This document shows, piece by piece, positions 15,196 to 24,316 of a stretch of 35,051 nucleotides of DNA (position 1 is its first letter; the number at the start of each line of letters is the position of its first letter). The stretch spans positions 1 through 35,051 of the forward strand of contig JADIMD010000076.1 of NCBI GenBank assembly GCA_017695015.1, given 5' to 3'. This DNA is from Candidatus Cryptobacteroides faecigallinarum (GTDB lineage: Bacteria > Bacteroidota > Bacteroidia > Bacteroidales > UBA932). The notes under the pieces are model-generated. The model was not told the origin of the DNA. It worked only from the letters and a program-made list of their open reading frames with translations, and did no database searches. The position numbers and the translations under genes were made by a program.

Positions 15196-18100
15196 ATGGG
15201 TAAAAGATTCTTTCTGATGCTGTTCCCTCTGATGGTGCTGTCAGTGGCTGCAGAGGCGGCAATCAACGCTCAGTATAATTTCGAGTCCGGAGTGCCGGGT
15301 TTTGTCAAGGTACAGGGGCAGGGCACAGTGACTTCTTCTGCCGACAAGTACAAGGACGGGTCGCATTCACTTAAATTCGAATGGAACGGGCCTGCTTCTT
15401 TGGTCTTCGAGAATTTTCTTGATATGGAGGCCTCTTTCAAGGTCAACGGTGCCGGCATCATCATATGGATATACAATACTGTCCCTTCCGACGAGCCTCT
15501 GCGTTTCACTTTCTGGAACTGGAGCGGTGAGGAGATCTGCCATTTCGATTTCAATATCGGCTATGTGGGCTGGCGTACCGCATGGATGAAATACATCGAC
15601 ATGAAGACCCCTGACGGGGGTTATTACGGCGACATCAAGGCGTCGGAAAGGCTGAAGAATGTGGCCAGGATGACGGTGGAGATGCCTGAATCTCTCAAGT
15701 CAGGGACAATCTATGTCGACAGGCTCTCGTTCCCTGCAAAGAAGCTGCATGACCAGATTACCCCCGACATGCAGATACCTGACAACAACAACCATCTCCG
15801 CAGGAACATGTGGCACTGGTGCCGTCTCTGGGAATGGGAGCAGTATCCTGCGCCTGAGGTGCAGCCTCTTACTGACGCGCAACAGAAGATGCTGGACCTT
15901 GTGGAGGAAAGGATGGACAAGTTCATTGCAGCAAGTAATTCGAGCGACAATTATGTCAAGAACACCCTTCTGAAGAGGGCGGATGACATGTATTCCAAAT
16001 ATGGACTGAAAAGGCTTCCCGACGGTTCCGTCATCGGTGCTCCTCTTCTGAGCGATGACGAATTCAACAATTCTCTCGGGGAGATGCGAATCCGTTTCAT
16101 CGGACAGATGATCTACTATTACGCCCAGGATTATTACTACACTGGCAACAAAGGCAATCTCGACAAGGTTTTCGTGGCATTTGACCATGCGATAGACCAG
16201 GGGTTCGCCTATGGCAGCGGCCAGGGTACGAACCACCATTACGGCTATCAGATAAGGGAATTGTACAAGGGCATGTGGCTGCTCCGTGACGAGATAGCCG
16301 CTGCCGGCAAGCTTGATGATTATGTGGAGGTCCTGGAATACTGGAGCGGACTTCAGGAGACTCGTCTGCCGTTTGTGTATGGAAGGGATGAGATTCTCGA
16401 CAGCTGGCACACTCTGCTGGATGCGAAAATCATTTCTGCAATGATGACTTCCGACCCTGCCGAAAGATATGCGAAGATGAAAGGCCTCGGCACATGGGTT
16501 TCAGGGTCACTTGCCTATTCCCCCGGTACTCTCGGAGGACTGAAAGTGGACGGGACATCTTTCCATCACGGAGGACATTATCCTGCATATTCTGTGGGAG
16601 CATTCGCTGCGGTAGGAGATTTCTGCCATTACACCCAGGGGACGGATTTCGTCATCACAGAAGATGCAAGACGCACTTTCAAGCATGCCCTGCTGACCAT
16701 GAGAGATTACTGCAATACCACTGACTGGGGAGTCGGAATCTGCGGAGGGCATCCTTTCAACGGGTTCATCCCTAAGGCGGATGTCGAGGCCTTTGCATCC
16801 CTTGCCCTGCTCGGAGACCTTACAGGTTCCGGACTTGCCGCCGATCCTGACCTCGGTGGAGCGTATTTCTATCTTGGAGGAGCCAATCCTGAGACTGTCT
16901 CTGCGTTGCGCAATGCAGGGGTCTCTTCGGCTTCTGATGCTCCTGAAGGATTCTTCGTCCTGAATTATGCAGCTCTCGGGATCCACCGCAGAGGGGACTG
17001 GATGCTGTCGCTCAAAGCATATAACTCCGATGTGTGGAGCGCTGAGATATACGCGGCGGACAACCGTTACGGAAGATACCAGAGCTACGGTACAGCCCAG
17101 CTGATCGGGTCGGGCAAGCCTGTGTCTGCCAAGGAAAGCGGTTATTCGCAGGAGGGCTGGGACTGGAACAGGATGCCTGGCGCCACCACGATACATCTCC
17201 CGTATGACAAGCTGGACAGCCCTATGAAAGGGACTCTTATGGAAAGGAATGATTCCCGTTTCCCTGGAGTGTCGTCCCTTGAAGGGCGTAACGGAGTCCT
17301 CGCTTTCACTTATGTCGAGAAAGACCGTCCGAATTTCTGTGCCGGGGCCACTGCGACCAAGAGCGTTTTCTGTTTCGACAACAGGATAGTCTTCATAGGC
17401 AGCGGCATCACGAATAATTCTTCATATCCGACGGAGACTACTATGTACCAGCTGAGACTCGATGACCGTGCAGCAGAGGTGGATGTCAATGACGACTGGT
17501 TCGACGCCTTTCCTCTGAACTATAAGTTTGCATCCGAGGGGCAGGCTGTCGTGACGGACATCAAGGGAAATGTCTACATCCTTCCTGACGGGACAGGCCT
17601 GAATGTGGTCAAACAGACCCAGACTTCCCCTTCAGATACGAGGAAGAAGGAGGGAACAGGCGACTTTGTCACTGCTTACATCGACCATGGCGTTTCTCCC
17701 GACAATGAATCGTATGAATACCTGATGCTTGTCCAGCCTGCAGGGAAAGAGGTGAACAAATATTCCAGGAATCTGCCATATACCGTGATAAGGAGAGACA
17801 ATGCAGCTCATGTGGTGAATGACCACCTCACCGGTATCACGGCATATATCTGCTACAAGGCATATGACGGGGCTGCTTCTGCGGAGGCTTTCTCGTCGCT
17901 TACGAAAGGCAAGGAGGCAAAGCCGTATCTTCCTGTTGCCTCGATAGATGCAGAGACCATAGTCATGGAGAGGACCCGCGAAGACGGGCTGACGGTCGTG
18001 AGCATCTGCACTCCTGATCTCGGCATCACGCAGAAGGCCTATACCACTCCTCAGCCGAGCCAGGTGCTGCATAAGAAGGTGGTTGTCGACGGAGATTGGG

Positions 18101-18213
18101 ATCTCGCGGCGCCTGCCGGGAATGTAGTTGTCTCAAAGGAGTCGGGAAAGACAGTCCTGACTGCATCATGCGTACACGGACAGCCGGTGGAATTCACTCT
18201 CAGGAAACTGTAA
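15196..18213 (+). CDS. PL8 family chondroitinase-type lyase, catalytic Arg replaced by Gly
   Basis: A 1005-residue exported lyase (signal ending AEAA) with a jelly-roll N-terminal domain (YNFESGVPGFVKVQGQG), a helical catalytic toroid and super-sandwich domains. It resembles chondroitinase ABC closely, for example DNRYGRYQSYGTAQL, GWDWNRMPGATTIHLPYDKL and SSLEGRNGVLAF. By alignment with the Proteus tetrad, H458 and Y465 (HHGGHYPAY) and E617 (WSAEIY) are present. The position of the essential Arg is G518 (ICGGHPFNG, codon GGG at 16747-16749), where GRHP is expected. It may be an altered or inactive enzyme, use another residue, or carry a single-base change from AGG/CGG. First gene of the plus arm, upstream of susC. 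Confidence 0.88.
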   Translation: MGKRFFLMLFPLMVLSVAAEAAINAQYNFESGVPGFVKVQGQGTVTSSADKYKDGSHSLKFEWNGPASLVFENFLDMEASFKVNGAGIIIWIYNTVPSDEPLRFTFWNWSGEEICHFDFNIGYVGWRTAWMKYIDMKTPDGGYYGDIKASERLKNVARMTVEMPESLKSGTIYVDRLSFPAKKLHDQITPDMQIPDNNNHLRRNMWHWCRLWEWEQYPAPEVQPLTDAQQKMLDLVEERMDKFIAASNSSDNYVKNTLLKRADDMYSKYGLKRLPDGSVIGAPLLSDDEFNNSLGEMRIRFIGQMIYYYAQDYYYTGNKGNLDKVFVAFDHAIDQGFAYGSGQGTNHHYGYQIRELYKGMWLLRDEIAAAGKLDDYVEVLEYWSGLQETRLPFVYGRDEILDSWHTLLDAKIISAMMTSDPAERYAKMKGLGTWVSGSLAYSPGTLGGLKVDGTSFHHGGHYPAYSVGAFAAVGDFCHYTQGTDFVITEDARRTFKHALLTMRDYCNTTDWGVGICGGHPFNGFIPKADVEAFASLALLGDLTGSGLAADPDLGGAYFYLGGANPETVSALRNAGVSSASDAPEGFFVLNYAALGIHRRGDWMLSLKAYNSDVWSAEIYAADNRYGRYQSYGTAQLIGSGKPVSAKESGYSQEGWDWNRMPGATTIHLPYDKLDSPMKGTLMERNDSRFPGVSSLEGRNGVLAFTYVEKDRPNFCAGATATKSVFCFDNRIVFIGSGITNNSSYPTETTMYQLRLDDRAAEVDVNDDWFDAFPLNYKFASEGQAVVTDIKGNVYILPDGTGLNVVKQTQTSPSDTRKKEGTGDFVTAYIDHGVSPDNESYEYLMLVQPAGKEVNKYSRNLPYTVIRRDNAAHVVNDHLTGITAYICYKAYDGAASAEAFSSLTKGKEAKPYLPVASIDAETIVMERTREDGLTVVSICTPDLGITQKAYTTPQPSQVLHKKVVVDGDWDLAAPAGNVVVSKESGKTVLTASCVHGQPVEFTLRKL

Positions 18214-18217
18214 GACT

Positions 18218-18246
18218 GTCATTCTGAACGAAGTGAAGAATCTGTT
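18218..18246 (+). repeat. Single dispersed GTCATTCTGA repeat between PL8 and susC
   Basis: GTCATTCTGAACGAAGTG followed by AAGAATCTGTT starts five bases after the PL8 stop and fills about half of the 62-base gap before susC. It is the same family as the cluster at 3538-3774. Confidence 0.85.
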
Positions 18247-18275
18247 AACAAGTTATATATATAAACCAAATACTG

Positions 18276-21200
18276 ATGTATAAACTAACTGTACTATTGA
18301 CAACTCTGGCATTCTTTACAGCATCCCTGTGGGAAGCGTCAGCACAGAATATGGAGGTCAAGGGAAGGGTCACCGACACTTCCGGGGAGCCTCTTATAGC
18401 AGTCACAGTATATGAGTCGGGCAATACTGCCAATGGAACAGTGACAGACATGGATGGCAACTACACCATTTCGGTGCCACAGTCTGCGACGCTCATATTT
18501 TCCTGCCTCGGATTTGAAGAGATTCAGGAAGCAGTGGCAAACAGGGGGATGATAAATGTTTCCATGAAGGAGGAGCAGCTTTCTCTCGATGCTGCCGAAG
18601 TGGTGAGTGTGGGTTACGGTTCAGTGACACGCCGTGACCTGACTGGCTCCATCAGCAAGGTGGACATGGGAGAGGTCATGAAGACTCCTGTCACAAACTT
18701 CGACCAGGCCCTGACAGGAAGGGTGGCCGGAGTGGTCGTCACTACATCCGACGGATCTTTGGGTGCTGAGGCAAATATTGTCATCAGGGGAAACAACTCG
18801 TTGACCCAGAGCAGTGCGCCTCTGTATGTCATTGACGGATTCCCTTCAGAAAGTTCGATGGCCCTGTCTCTCAACTCGGCTGACATAGAGTCCATCGATA
18901 TCCTCAAGGATGCATCCGCGACAGCGATATACGGAGCCAGGGGAGCCAACGGAGTGATTGTCATCAACACCAAGCAGGGAGTGGAAGGCAAGCCTAAGGT
19001 AAGCTTCAGCGCATCGTGGTCTGCCAACAAAATCTACAACAAGGTGGACCTTATGGACGCATACGAGTTCGTGCAGTACCAGACGGACAAATACAACGCC
19101 ACTGGCGGCACGAACATCTATCTCCAGCACGATGACCAGACCTACAGTATAGAGGATTACAGGGATGTCTCCACCTATGACTGGCAGGACAAGATATACA
19201 GGACTGCGCTTGTGCAGAACTACAATGTGTCCCTGTCCGGAGGAAGCAAGGAGGCCGGCAACAGGTATGCGATAAGCTTCTCCGCCCTGGATCAGGACGG
19301 AATCATAGTGAATTCCAATTTCCAGAGATACCAGGGGAAGGTCAATTTCTCCCAGAACATAGGCAAGAAGATCAAGGCGGACCTGAATGTTAACTATTCC
19401 AGGACAATAACAGGGGGTACCAATCCTACGGCGGCCACCAACTCCAGCTCGGCGTCGGGATGGCTGATGTACTCCGTGTGGGGATATCGCCCTGTGAAGC
19501 CTCTGTGGGATACTGCTACTGACGATGAATTCCTCAACCAGCCGTTCGACGAGCAGATTTCAGATTCGAGCGACTACAGGTTCAACCCTGCGCTTTCTGT
19601 CCGCAATGAATACAGGAAGACCATCCAGGACTATCTCAACGCACAGTTTGGTCTGACATACACGATTATCCCGGATCTGGTGCTGAAGGTCACAGGTACC
19701 TACACCTATCAGAACCGCCGCAGGGAGGAGTTCAACGGGCTGATGACCTACACCGGTAACGAGCGGTCTCCGTCTGGCAACGGCATCAACGGCGCCATCT
19801 ACTGGACCAACTGGATCACATGGCTGAACGAGAATACCCTTACCTGGACCAAGCACATCCGCAGGCTGCATCACCTGACCCTGCTCGGAGGTCTCACTTT
19901 CCAGGGACAGACCAATGACTACAAAGGCACGAGATCCACGAATATGACCACCGAGGAGCTTGGTCTCAACGGTATGCATACAGGTCATTACCAGACCGTA
20001 GTGCCATGGGAGTACAACTGGAGAATGATGTCCGGACTGTTCAGGCTGCAGTACAACTACAAGTACAAATACTATCTGACGGCTTCATTCAGGGCGGACG
20101 GCTCGTCCAAGTTCCCTACGGACAATCAGTGGGGTTTCTTCCCTTCAGCATCCCTGGCATGGAACTTCAACAGGGAGGAACTGCTGAAGAACAGCAGCTG
20201 GCTCAAGAACGGAAAGCTCCGCCTCTCATGGGGTATGACAGGTAACAACAGGACCACTACTCCTTATGATTTCTATGCCCAGCTGGCATATACCCCGGGC
20301 TCATCCGAATCGGGGGACTATGTGTTCGGGGGAGAGATTGTTCCGGGTTATTATCCTGCAAACATGGCAAATGAGAAACTGAAATGGGAGACTACTGAGC
20401 AGTGGGATGCCGGTATAGACCTTACATTCTTTGAAGGAGACAGGATACGCTTCACGGCAGACTGGTATATGAAGAACACTTACGACCTGCTTCTGCAGGC
20501 TACGATACCTGCTTCCACGGGTTACACTTCAGCGATGATGAACATCGGTTCGATGCGGAATACGGGATGGGAATTCTCTTTGGAGACAGTCAACATCGAC
20601 ACCAAGAATTTCCAGTGGACGACATCCTTCAATATCGCCCTCAACCGCAACAAGGTGACCGCCCTGACTTCAGGACAGCAGTCCCTTTTTACCTCTGTCA
20701 CATGGGAGAACCGTTTCAACAGCCAGTATCCTTACATAACCCAGGTGGGCAAGCCGTCCGGAATGATGTACGGATTCATATATGACGGCACCTACAAGCC
20801 GGAGGAATTCACCGGCAACTATCTGAAGAACGGCATTCCTTACTTGTCGAGTGTAGGCCGTGACCAGGTCAGGCCTGGAGACCCTAAGTACAGGGATATC
20901 AACAATGACGGGGTAGTGGACGACAATGACCGCACTATCATCGGCTGCGGACAGCCTGTCCATACCGGCGGATTCGGGAACTCTTTCTATTTTTATGGCT
21001 TCGATGTGAACATATTCTTCACCTGGAGCTATGGCAATGATATCCTCAATGCCAACAGGCTTATATTCGAGAATGGTTCAACGACCAACCTCAATCAGTT
21101 CGCTTCGTATGTGAACAGGTTTGACCGTTATGAGAATCCGACCAGCGACATTCCGAGAATCAATGCCAACGGAATGTATGTCTATTCTTCGAGAGTGGTC

Positions 21201-21449
21201 GAAGACGGCTCGTATCTTCGTCTGAAGAATGTGTCTGTGGGATATACACTTCCGAGGAGGGCTCTCAGGAGGATGCATTTCGACACTATGCGTGTCTATG
21301 TCTCTGCTGACAATATCTGGACATGGACGAAATACACGGGGCCTGATCCGGAAGTTTCCACAAGGAATTCAGTCCTGACCCCGGGCTTCGACTGGTCTGC
21401 ATATCCGAGGGCATTCGGTCTGACAGCAGGAGTTTCATTCACATTCTGA
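18276..21449 (+). CDS. SusC-like TonB-dependent outer-membrane transporter
   Basis: A 1057-residue SusC/RagA protein: signal peptide (to ASAQ), carboxypeptidase-regulatory-like domain (MEVKGRVTDTSGEPLIAVTVY to about residue 100), plug domain (ALTGRVAGVVV, NIVIRGNNSL, APLYVIDGFP, SIDILKDASATAIYGARGANGVIVINTKQG), then the 22-strand barrel ending in aromatic AFGLTAGVSFTF. It imports glycan oligosaccharides across the outer membrane in complex with the SusD lid. It lacks the N-terminal STN signalling domain, so it is not expected to talk to an anti-sigma factor. It sits 62 bases after the PL8 gene, with a dispersed repeat in the gap, and 19 bases before susD. Confidence 0.95.
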   Translation: MYKLTVLLTTLAFFTASLWEASAQNMEVKGRVTDTSGEPLIAVTVYESGNTANGTVTDMDGNYTISVPQSATLIFSCLGFEEIQEAVANRGMINVSMKEEQLSLDAAEVVSVGYGSVTRRDLTGSISKVDMGEVMKTPVTNFDQALTGRVAGVVVTTSDGSLGAEANIVIRGNNSLTQSSAPLYVIDGFPSESSMALSLNSADIESIDILKDASATAIYGARGANGVIVINTKQGVEGKPKVSFSASWSANKIYNKVDLMDAYEFVQYQTDKYNATGGTNIYLQHDDQTYSIEDYRDVSTYDWQDKIYRTALVQNYNVSLSGGSKEAGNRYAISFSALDQDGIIVNSNFQRYQGKVNFSQNIGKKIKADLNVNYSRTITGGTNPTAATNSSSASGWLMYSVWGYRPVKPLWDTATDDEFLNQPFDEQISDSSDYRFNPALSVRNEYRKTIQDYLNAQFGLTYTIIPDLVLKVTGTYTYQNRRREEFNGLMTYTGNERSPSGNGINGAIYWTNWITWLNENTLTWTKHIRRLHHLTLLGGLTFQGQTNDYKGTRSTNMTTEELGLNGMHTGHYQTVVPWEYNWRMMSGLFRLQYNYKYKYYLTASFRADGSSKFPTDNQWGFFPSASLAWNFNREELLKNSSWLKNGKLRLSWGMTGNNRTTTPYDFYAQLAYTPGSSESGDYVFGGEIVPGYYPANMANEKLKWETTEQWDAGIDLTFFEGDRIRFTADWYMKNTYDLLLQATIPASTGYTSAMMNIGSMRNTGWEFSLETVNIDTKNFQWTTSFNIALNRNKVTALTSGQQSLFTSVTWENRFNSQYPYITQVGKPSGMMYGFIYDGTYKPEEFTGNYLKNGIPYLSSVGRDQVRPGDPKYRDINNDGVVDDNDRTIIGCGQPVHTGGFGNSFYFYGFDVNIFFTWSYGNDILNANRLIFENGSTTNLNQFASYVNRFDRYENPTSDIPRINANGMYVYSSRVVEDGSYLRLKNVSVGYTLPRRALRRMHFDTMRVYVSADNIWTWTKYTGPDPEVSTRNSVLTPGFDWSAYPRAFGLTAGVSFTF

Positions 21450-21454
21450 TGATT

Positions 21455-21462
21455 AAGGAGGA
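21455..21462 (+). promoter_or_regulatory. Strong Shine-Dalgarno AAGGAGGA before susD
   Basis: Near-perfect anti-SD complement six bases before the ATG at 21469. Most starts in this window have weak AT-rich leaders, as is usual in Bacteroidetes, so this one stands out. Confidence 0.6.
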
Positions 21463-21468
21463 TAGATT

Positions 21469-23238
21469 ATGAACAGGAAGATATATATATTGGCGGCTTC
21501 TCTGATGGCGTTTTCGTCCTGCAGCTTCCTTGATGTTCCCCCGACAGTGATGGTGGGTGGATACACTTCCGAGGAAGAGGCTCTTTACGGTCTTGCAGGA
21601 GTTTACGGTGTCATCAACAACGAGGCCTTTTACGGGAATTACTATTCCCTCATGCTTTCAAATGTGGATGACCTCTGTTATTTCAACAGGACTTCCGCAA
21701 GCAATTATTCCGTATGGTACCAGCATGATGCGAGTTCTCCGGAAGTCTATGATGCATGGACAGAAATATACCGCGGAATAGGCAATGCAAATACCTTCAT
21801 GGAAGCGATGGAAAATTCCGAATATGATCCTGACCACAAGCTTTACAATGAAGCCAAATTCCTCAGGGCATATTATTATTTCATTCTGGCACAGGCATGG
21901 GGCGATGTCCCGTTGAGGACCACTGCGACCACATCTCCGAGTGAAGTGGAGTGTGAAGCCACATCTCAGCTGGAAGTCCTCAAATGGGTTGTGGCACAGA
22001 TGGAGGAGTGCCTTCCGCTTGCAGAAGAGTCTCTTGACAATGCTCCTTCAAGGGTAGTGAAGACCACCATGTGGGGAATCCTTGCGAGAGTGTATCTTTT
22101 CATGGCAGGAGAGTCGGTTTCTGGAACTGACGCTGCAATGAAGCATGAATATTTCGGCAAGGCCCTTGAATATGCCGGATATGTAATCAGCAGTGACAAG
22201 CATAAACTCAATCAAGGAACTGAGGAGCATGACGGCTATTCACAGATTTTCATCAACATGATATCCGACAAGTATGACACCAAATATCATGAATCCATGT
22301 GGGAAGCCGAGTTCAAGGGCAACAGGTCCAGCTCGGACAACTGGAGCAACGGCCGTATCGGCGACCTGCTCGGGCTTCAGTGCCAGCCTGACACATACGA
22401 CAACGTGAACTGTAATTTTGCCTACGGACAGTACAGTGGGTCCCTGAAACTCTGGTATCTGTACTGGGAGGAAGACAGGACGGACGACGAGGCAAGGCTC
22501 GGGGACGGACTCAATGACCAGACCTTCAACTGGGATGACGGTTCATATATCGAAGACCGTCTCCAGGGATGGGACAGGAGGCAGTTCTGGAACATGTCGC
22601 CGTACAATTATATCGGCGGAACCCTTAAAAATGGCAATACCACTGTAGACACATGGGTGGCAGGCATTGACAAGACCCCGTACAGGGAATCTTCAATCAC
22701 TACCGAGCATAGTCCTGCTGTGGCGAAGGCCGTGAGGGATTGCGGCAAGTTCCGCAGGGAGACGGAATATGAAGGCGTCAAAGGGGACAGAGGTCCGTAT
22801 ACACCGGTCAACTATCCTATCCTGAGATATGCTGATGTGCTCCTGATGTATGCGGAGGCGTACAATGAGTACAATGGAGGTCCGTCTGAAGATGTTTTCA
22901 ATGACTGTATCATTCCTATAAGGGAGAGGGCAGGAATCAAGACCAAACCTTATTCCGAATATTCTTCTCAGGAGGCTTTCAGGCAGTTGGTAAGGAATGA
23001 GAGGGGAAGAGAACTCGTGTTCGAGTCCCTGCGCAAATACGATCTGATCAGGTGGGGTATTTTCAAGGAATCGATGCAGCAGTATCTGCAGGATGCCAGC
23101 AGCTCCGAATGGACCGGAAGCACAGCCACCGCTGCAACCACGATGGCAAATTCAGTAATGGACAGGCATATCGTCCTTCCGATACCTGCCATCGAGCTCG
23201 GAGTCAACAAGAAGTTGCGTCAGAATCCTTTATGGTAG
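21469..23238 (+). CDS. SusD/RagB-like surface glycan-binding lipoprotein
   Basis: A 589-residue lipoprotein with lipobox FSSC at C18. It shows the SusD helical TPR scaffold: NEAKFLRAYYYFILAQAWGDVPLR in the N-terminal half, ILRYADVLLMYAEAYNEYNGG and VRNERGRELVFESLRKYDLIRWG in the C-terminal half. It ends in the usual VLPIPAIELGVNKKLRQNPLW. It forms the hinged lid over the SusC barrel and helps bind the incoming glycan. Translation is probably strong given the SD site upstream. Followed 28 bases later by the DUF5017 lipoprotein. Confidence 0.95.
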   Translation: MNRKIYILAASLMAFSSCSFLDVPPTVMVGGYTSEEEALYGLAGVYGVINNEAFYGNYYSLMLSNVDDLCYFNRTSASNYSVWYQHDASSPEVYDAWTEIYRGIGNANTFMEAMENSEYDPDHKLYNEAKFLRAYYYFILAQAWGDVPLRTTATTSPSEVECEATSQLEVLKWVVAQMEECLPLAEESLDNAPSRVVKTTMWGILARVYLFMAGESVSGTDAAMKHEYFGKALEYAGYVISSDKHKLNQGTEEHDGYSQIFINMISDKYDTKYHESMWEAEFKGNRSSSDNWSNGRIGDLLGLQCQPDTYDNVNCNFAYGQYSGSLKLWYLYWEEDRTDDEARLGDGLNDQTFNWDDGSYIEDRLQGWDRRQFWNMSPYNYIGGTLKNGNTTVDTWVAGIDKTPYRESSITTEHSPAVAKAVRDCGKFRRETEYEGVKGDRGPYTPVNYPILRYADVLLMYAEAYNEYNGGPSEDVFNDCIIPIRERAGIKTKPYSEYSSQEAFRQLVRNERGRELVFESLRKYDLIRWGIFKESMQQYLQDASSSEWTGSTATAATTMANSVMDRHIVLPIPAIELGVNKKLRQNPLW

Positions 23239-23266
23239 AACTATCAATTCGCAAACAGTAAAAGTT

Positions 23267-24316
23267 ATGACTGGAAGAATATTGACATATACAGCGGCTG
23301 CATTTCTGCTCGTGATGGCATCGGCAGGATGCGAACAGACTGATATATATTACGAAGTGGACAGCAATGTCACTTTGAATGCCGAAAATACATATTATGC
23401 CGGAGACCCTGTCGTATTCAATATTGCAGGCAACCCTGACAATCTGGTTTTCTACAGCGGAGAGCCTGGACATGAGTACAAGTACAAGGATTATTATGAT
23501 GTCCCTGTGGAGGATGTGCTGTCCATGACTCTCGACCTGGAGATTCAGCACAGGGCCGGAAACCACGGGGTGGATACCAAAAACGGTCCGGGTCTGGAGA
23601 TCTGGTATACCGACAAGTTCGAGGGACTTAACGGCAGCGATGCCCCTGCTGACAGGGCTATGGTAAAGGGTTGGACAGAAGAGCAGATGCTTGCCGAAGG
23701 ATGGAAGAAATTCCCGTATGAAGATCCGGGAAGACAGCAGGATGTGTTTGTGAAATGCTCTGCAGATGTCTTGTCATGTGTCACCAATTTCTGCCTTGCA
23801 TTCCATTGGATGCCTGATCTGGAGGGAGAGAACACCCTGATAGACACTTATTGGATCAACGGGTCCCTGACTGTTGTTATCAATGGACTGAATGGCCCCG
23901 AGACCATGACATACGATCTGAAGAACATGATGGGAACGACTGTGATGTTCGATGAGACCATCTCTGCATATCATGTCAATAGCGGAAACGGGAGCATCAG
24001 GCTCGATACCAACCAGGATCTGACCTTTGCAGGAGGATATTATCTTGACAATCCCGGGACAGAAGCTGAAAATGACGGTATCGACCATCGTTGCGAGGGC
24101 TGGATTTTCTCGACACCGCGTCCGTTCAATTCGAGAAATGCCGACACGGGAGTGGTGGTGAAGAACCTTCAGAATGCAGTGGACTCATATTCCTATACAT
24201 ATGAAAATCCGGGCACTTATCAGGCTACCTTCGTGTCCACTAATTACAACTACCTTGGGGCATCTGAAGAAGTGAAACACATCCAGGTCACTATCCTGGA
24301 CAGACCTATCGAATGA
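23267..24316 (+). CDS. DUF5017 lipoprotein, SusE-position surface glycan-binding protein
   Basis: A 349-residue lipoprotein (signal ending SAGC22). The N-terminal part is an Ig-like/PKD-like fold with the DUF5017 signature YYAGDPVVFNIAGNPDNLVFYSGEPGHEYKYKD. The rest is beta-rich and ends in ASEEVKHIQVTILD. Position just after SusD is that of the surface glycan-binding protein of many PULs, so I infer ligand binding. No catalytic motif is visible. Its last 11 bases overlap the end of the convergent U32 gene and no terminator hairpin is seen there. Confidence 0.85.
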   Translation: MTGRILTYTAAAFLLVMASAGCEQTDIYYEVDSNVTLNAENTYYAGDPVVFNIAGNPDNLVFYSGEPGHEYKYKDYYDVPVEDVLSMTLDLEIQHRAGNHGVDTKNGPGLEIWYTDKFEGLNGSDAPADRAMVKGWTEEQMLAEGWKKFPYEDPGRQQDVFVKCSADVLSCVTNFCLAFHWMPDLEGENTLIDTYWINGSLTVVINGLNGPETMTYDLKNMMGTTVMFDETISAYHVNSGNGSIRLDTNQDLTFAGGYYLDNPGTEAENDGIDHRCEGWIFSTPRPFNSRNADTGVVVKNLQNAVDSYSYTYENPGTYQATFVSTNYNYLGASEEVKHIQVTILDRPIE

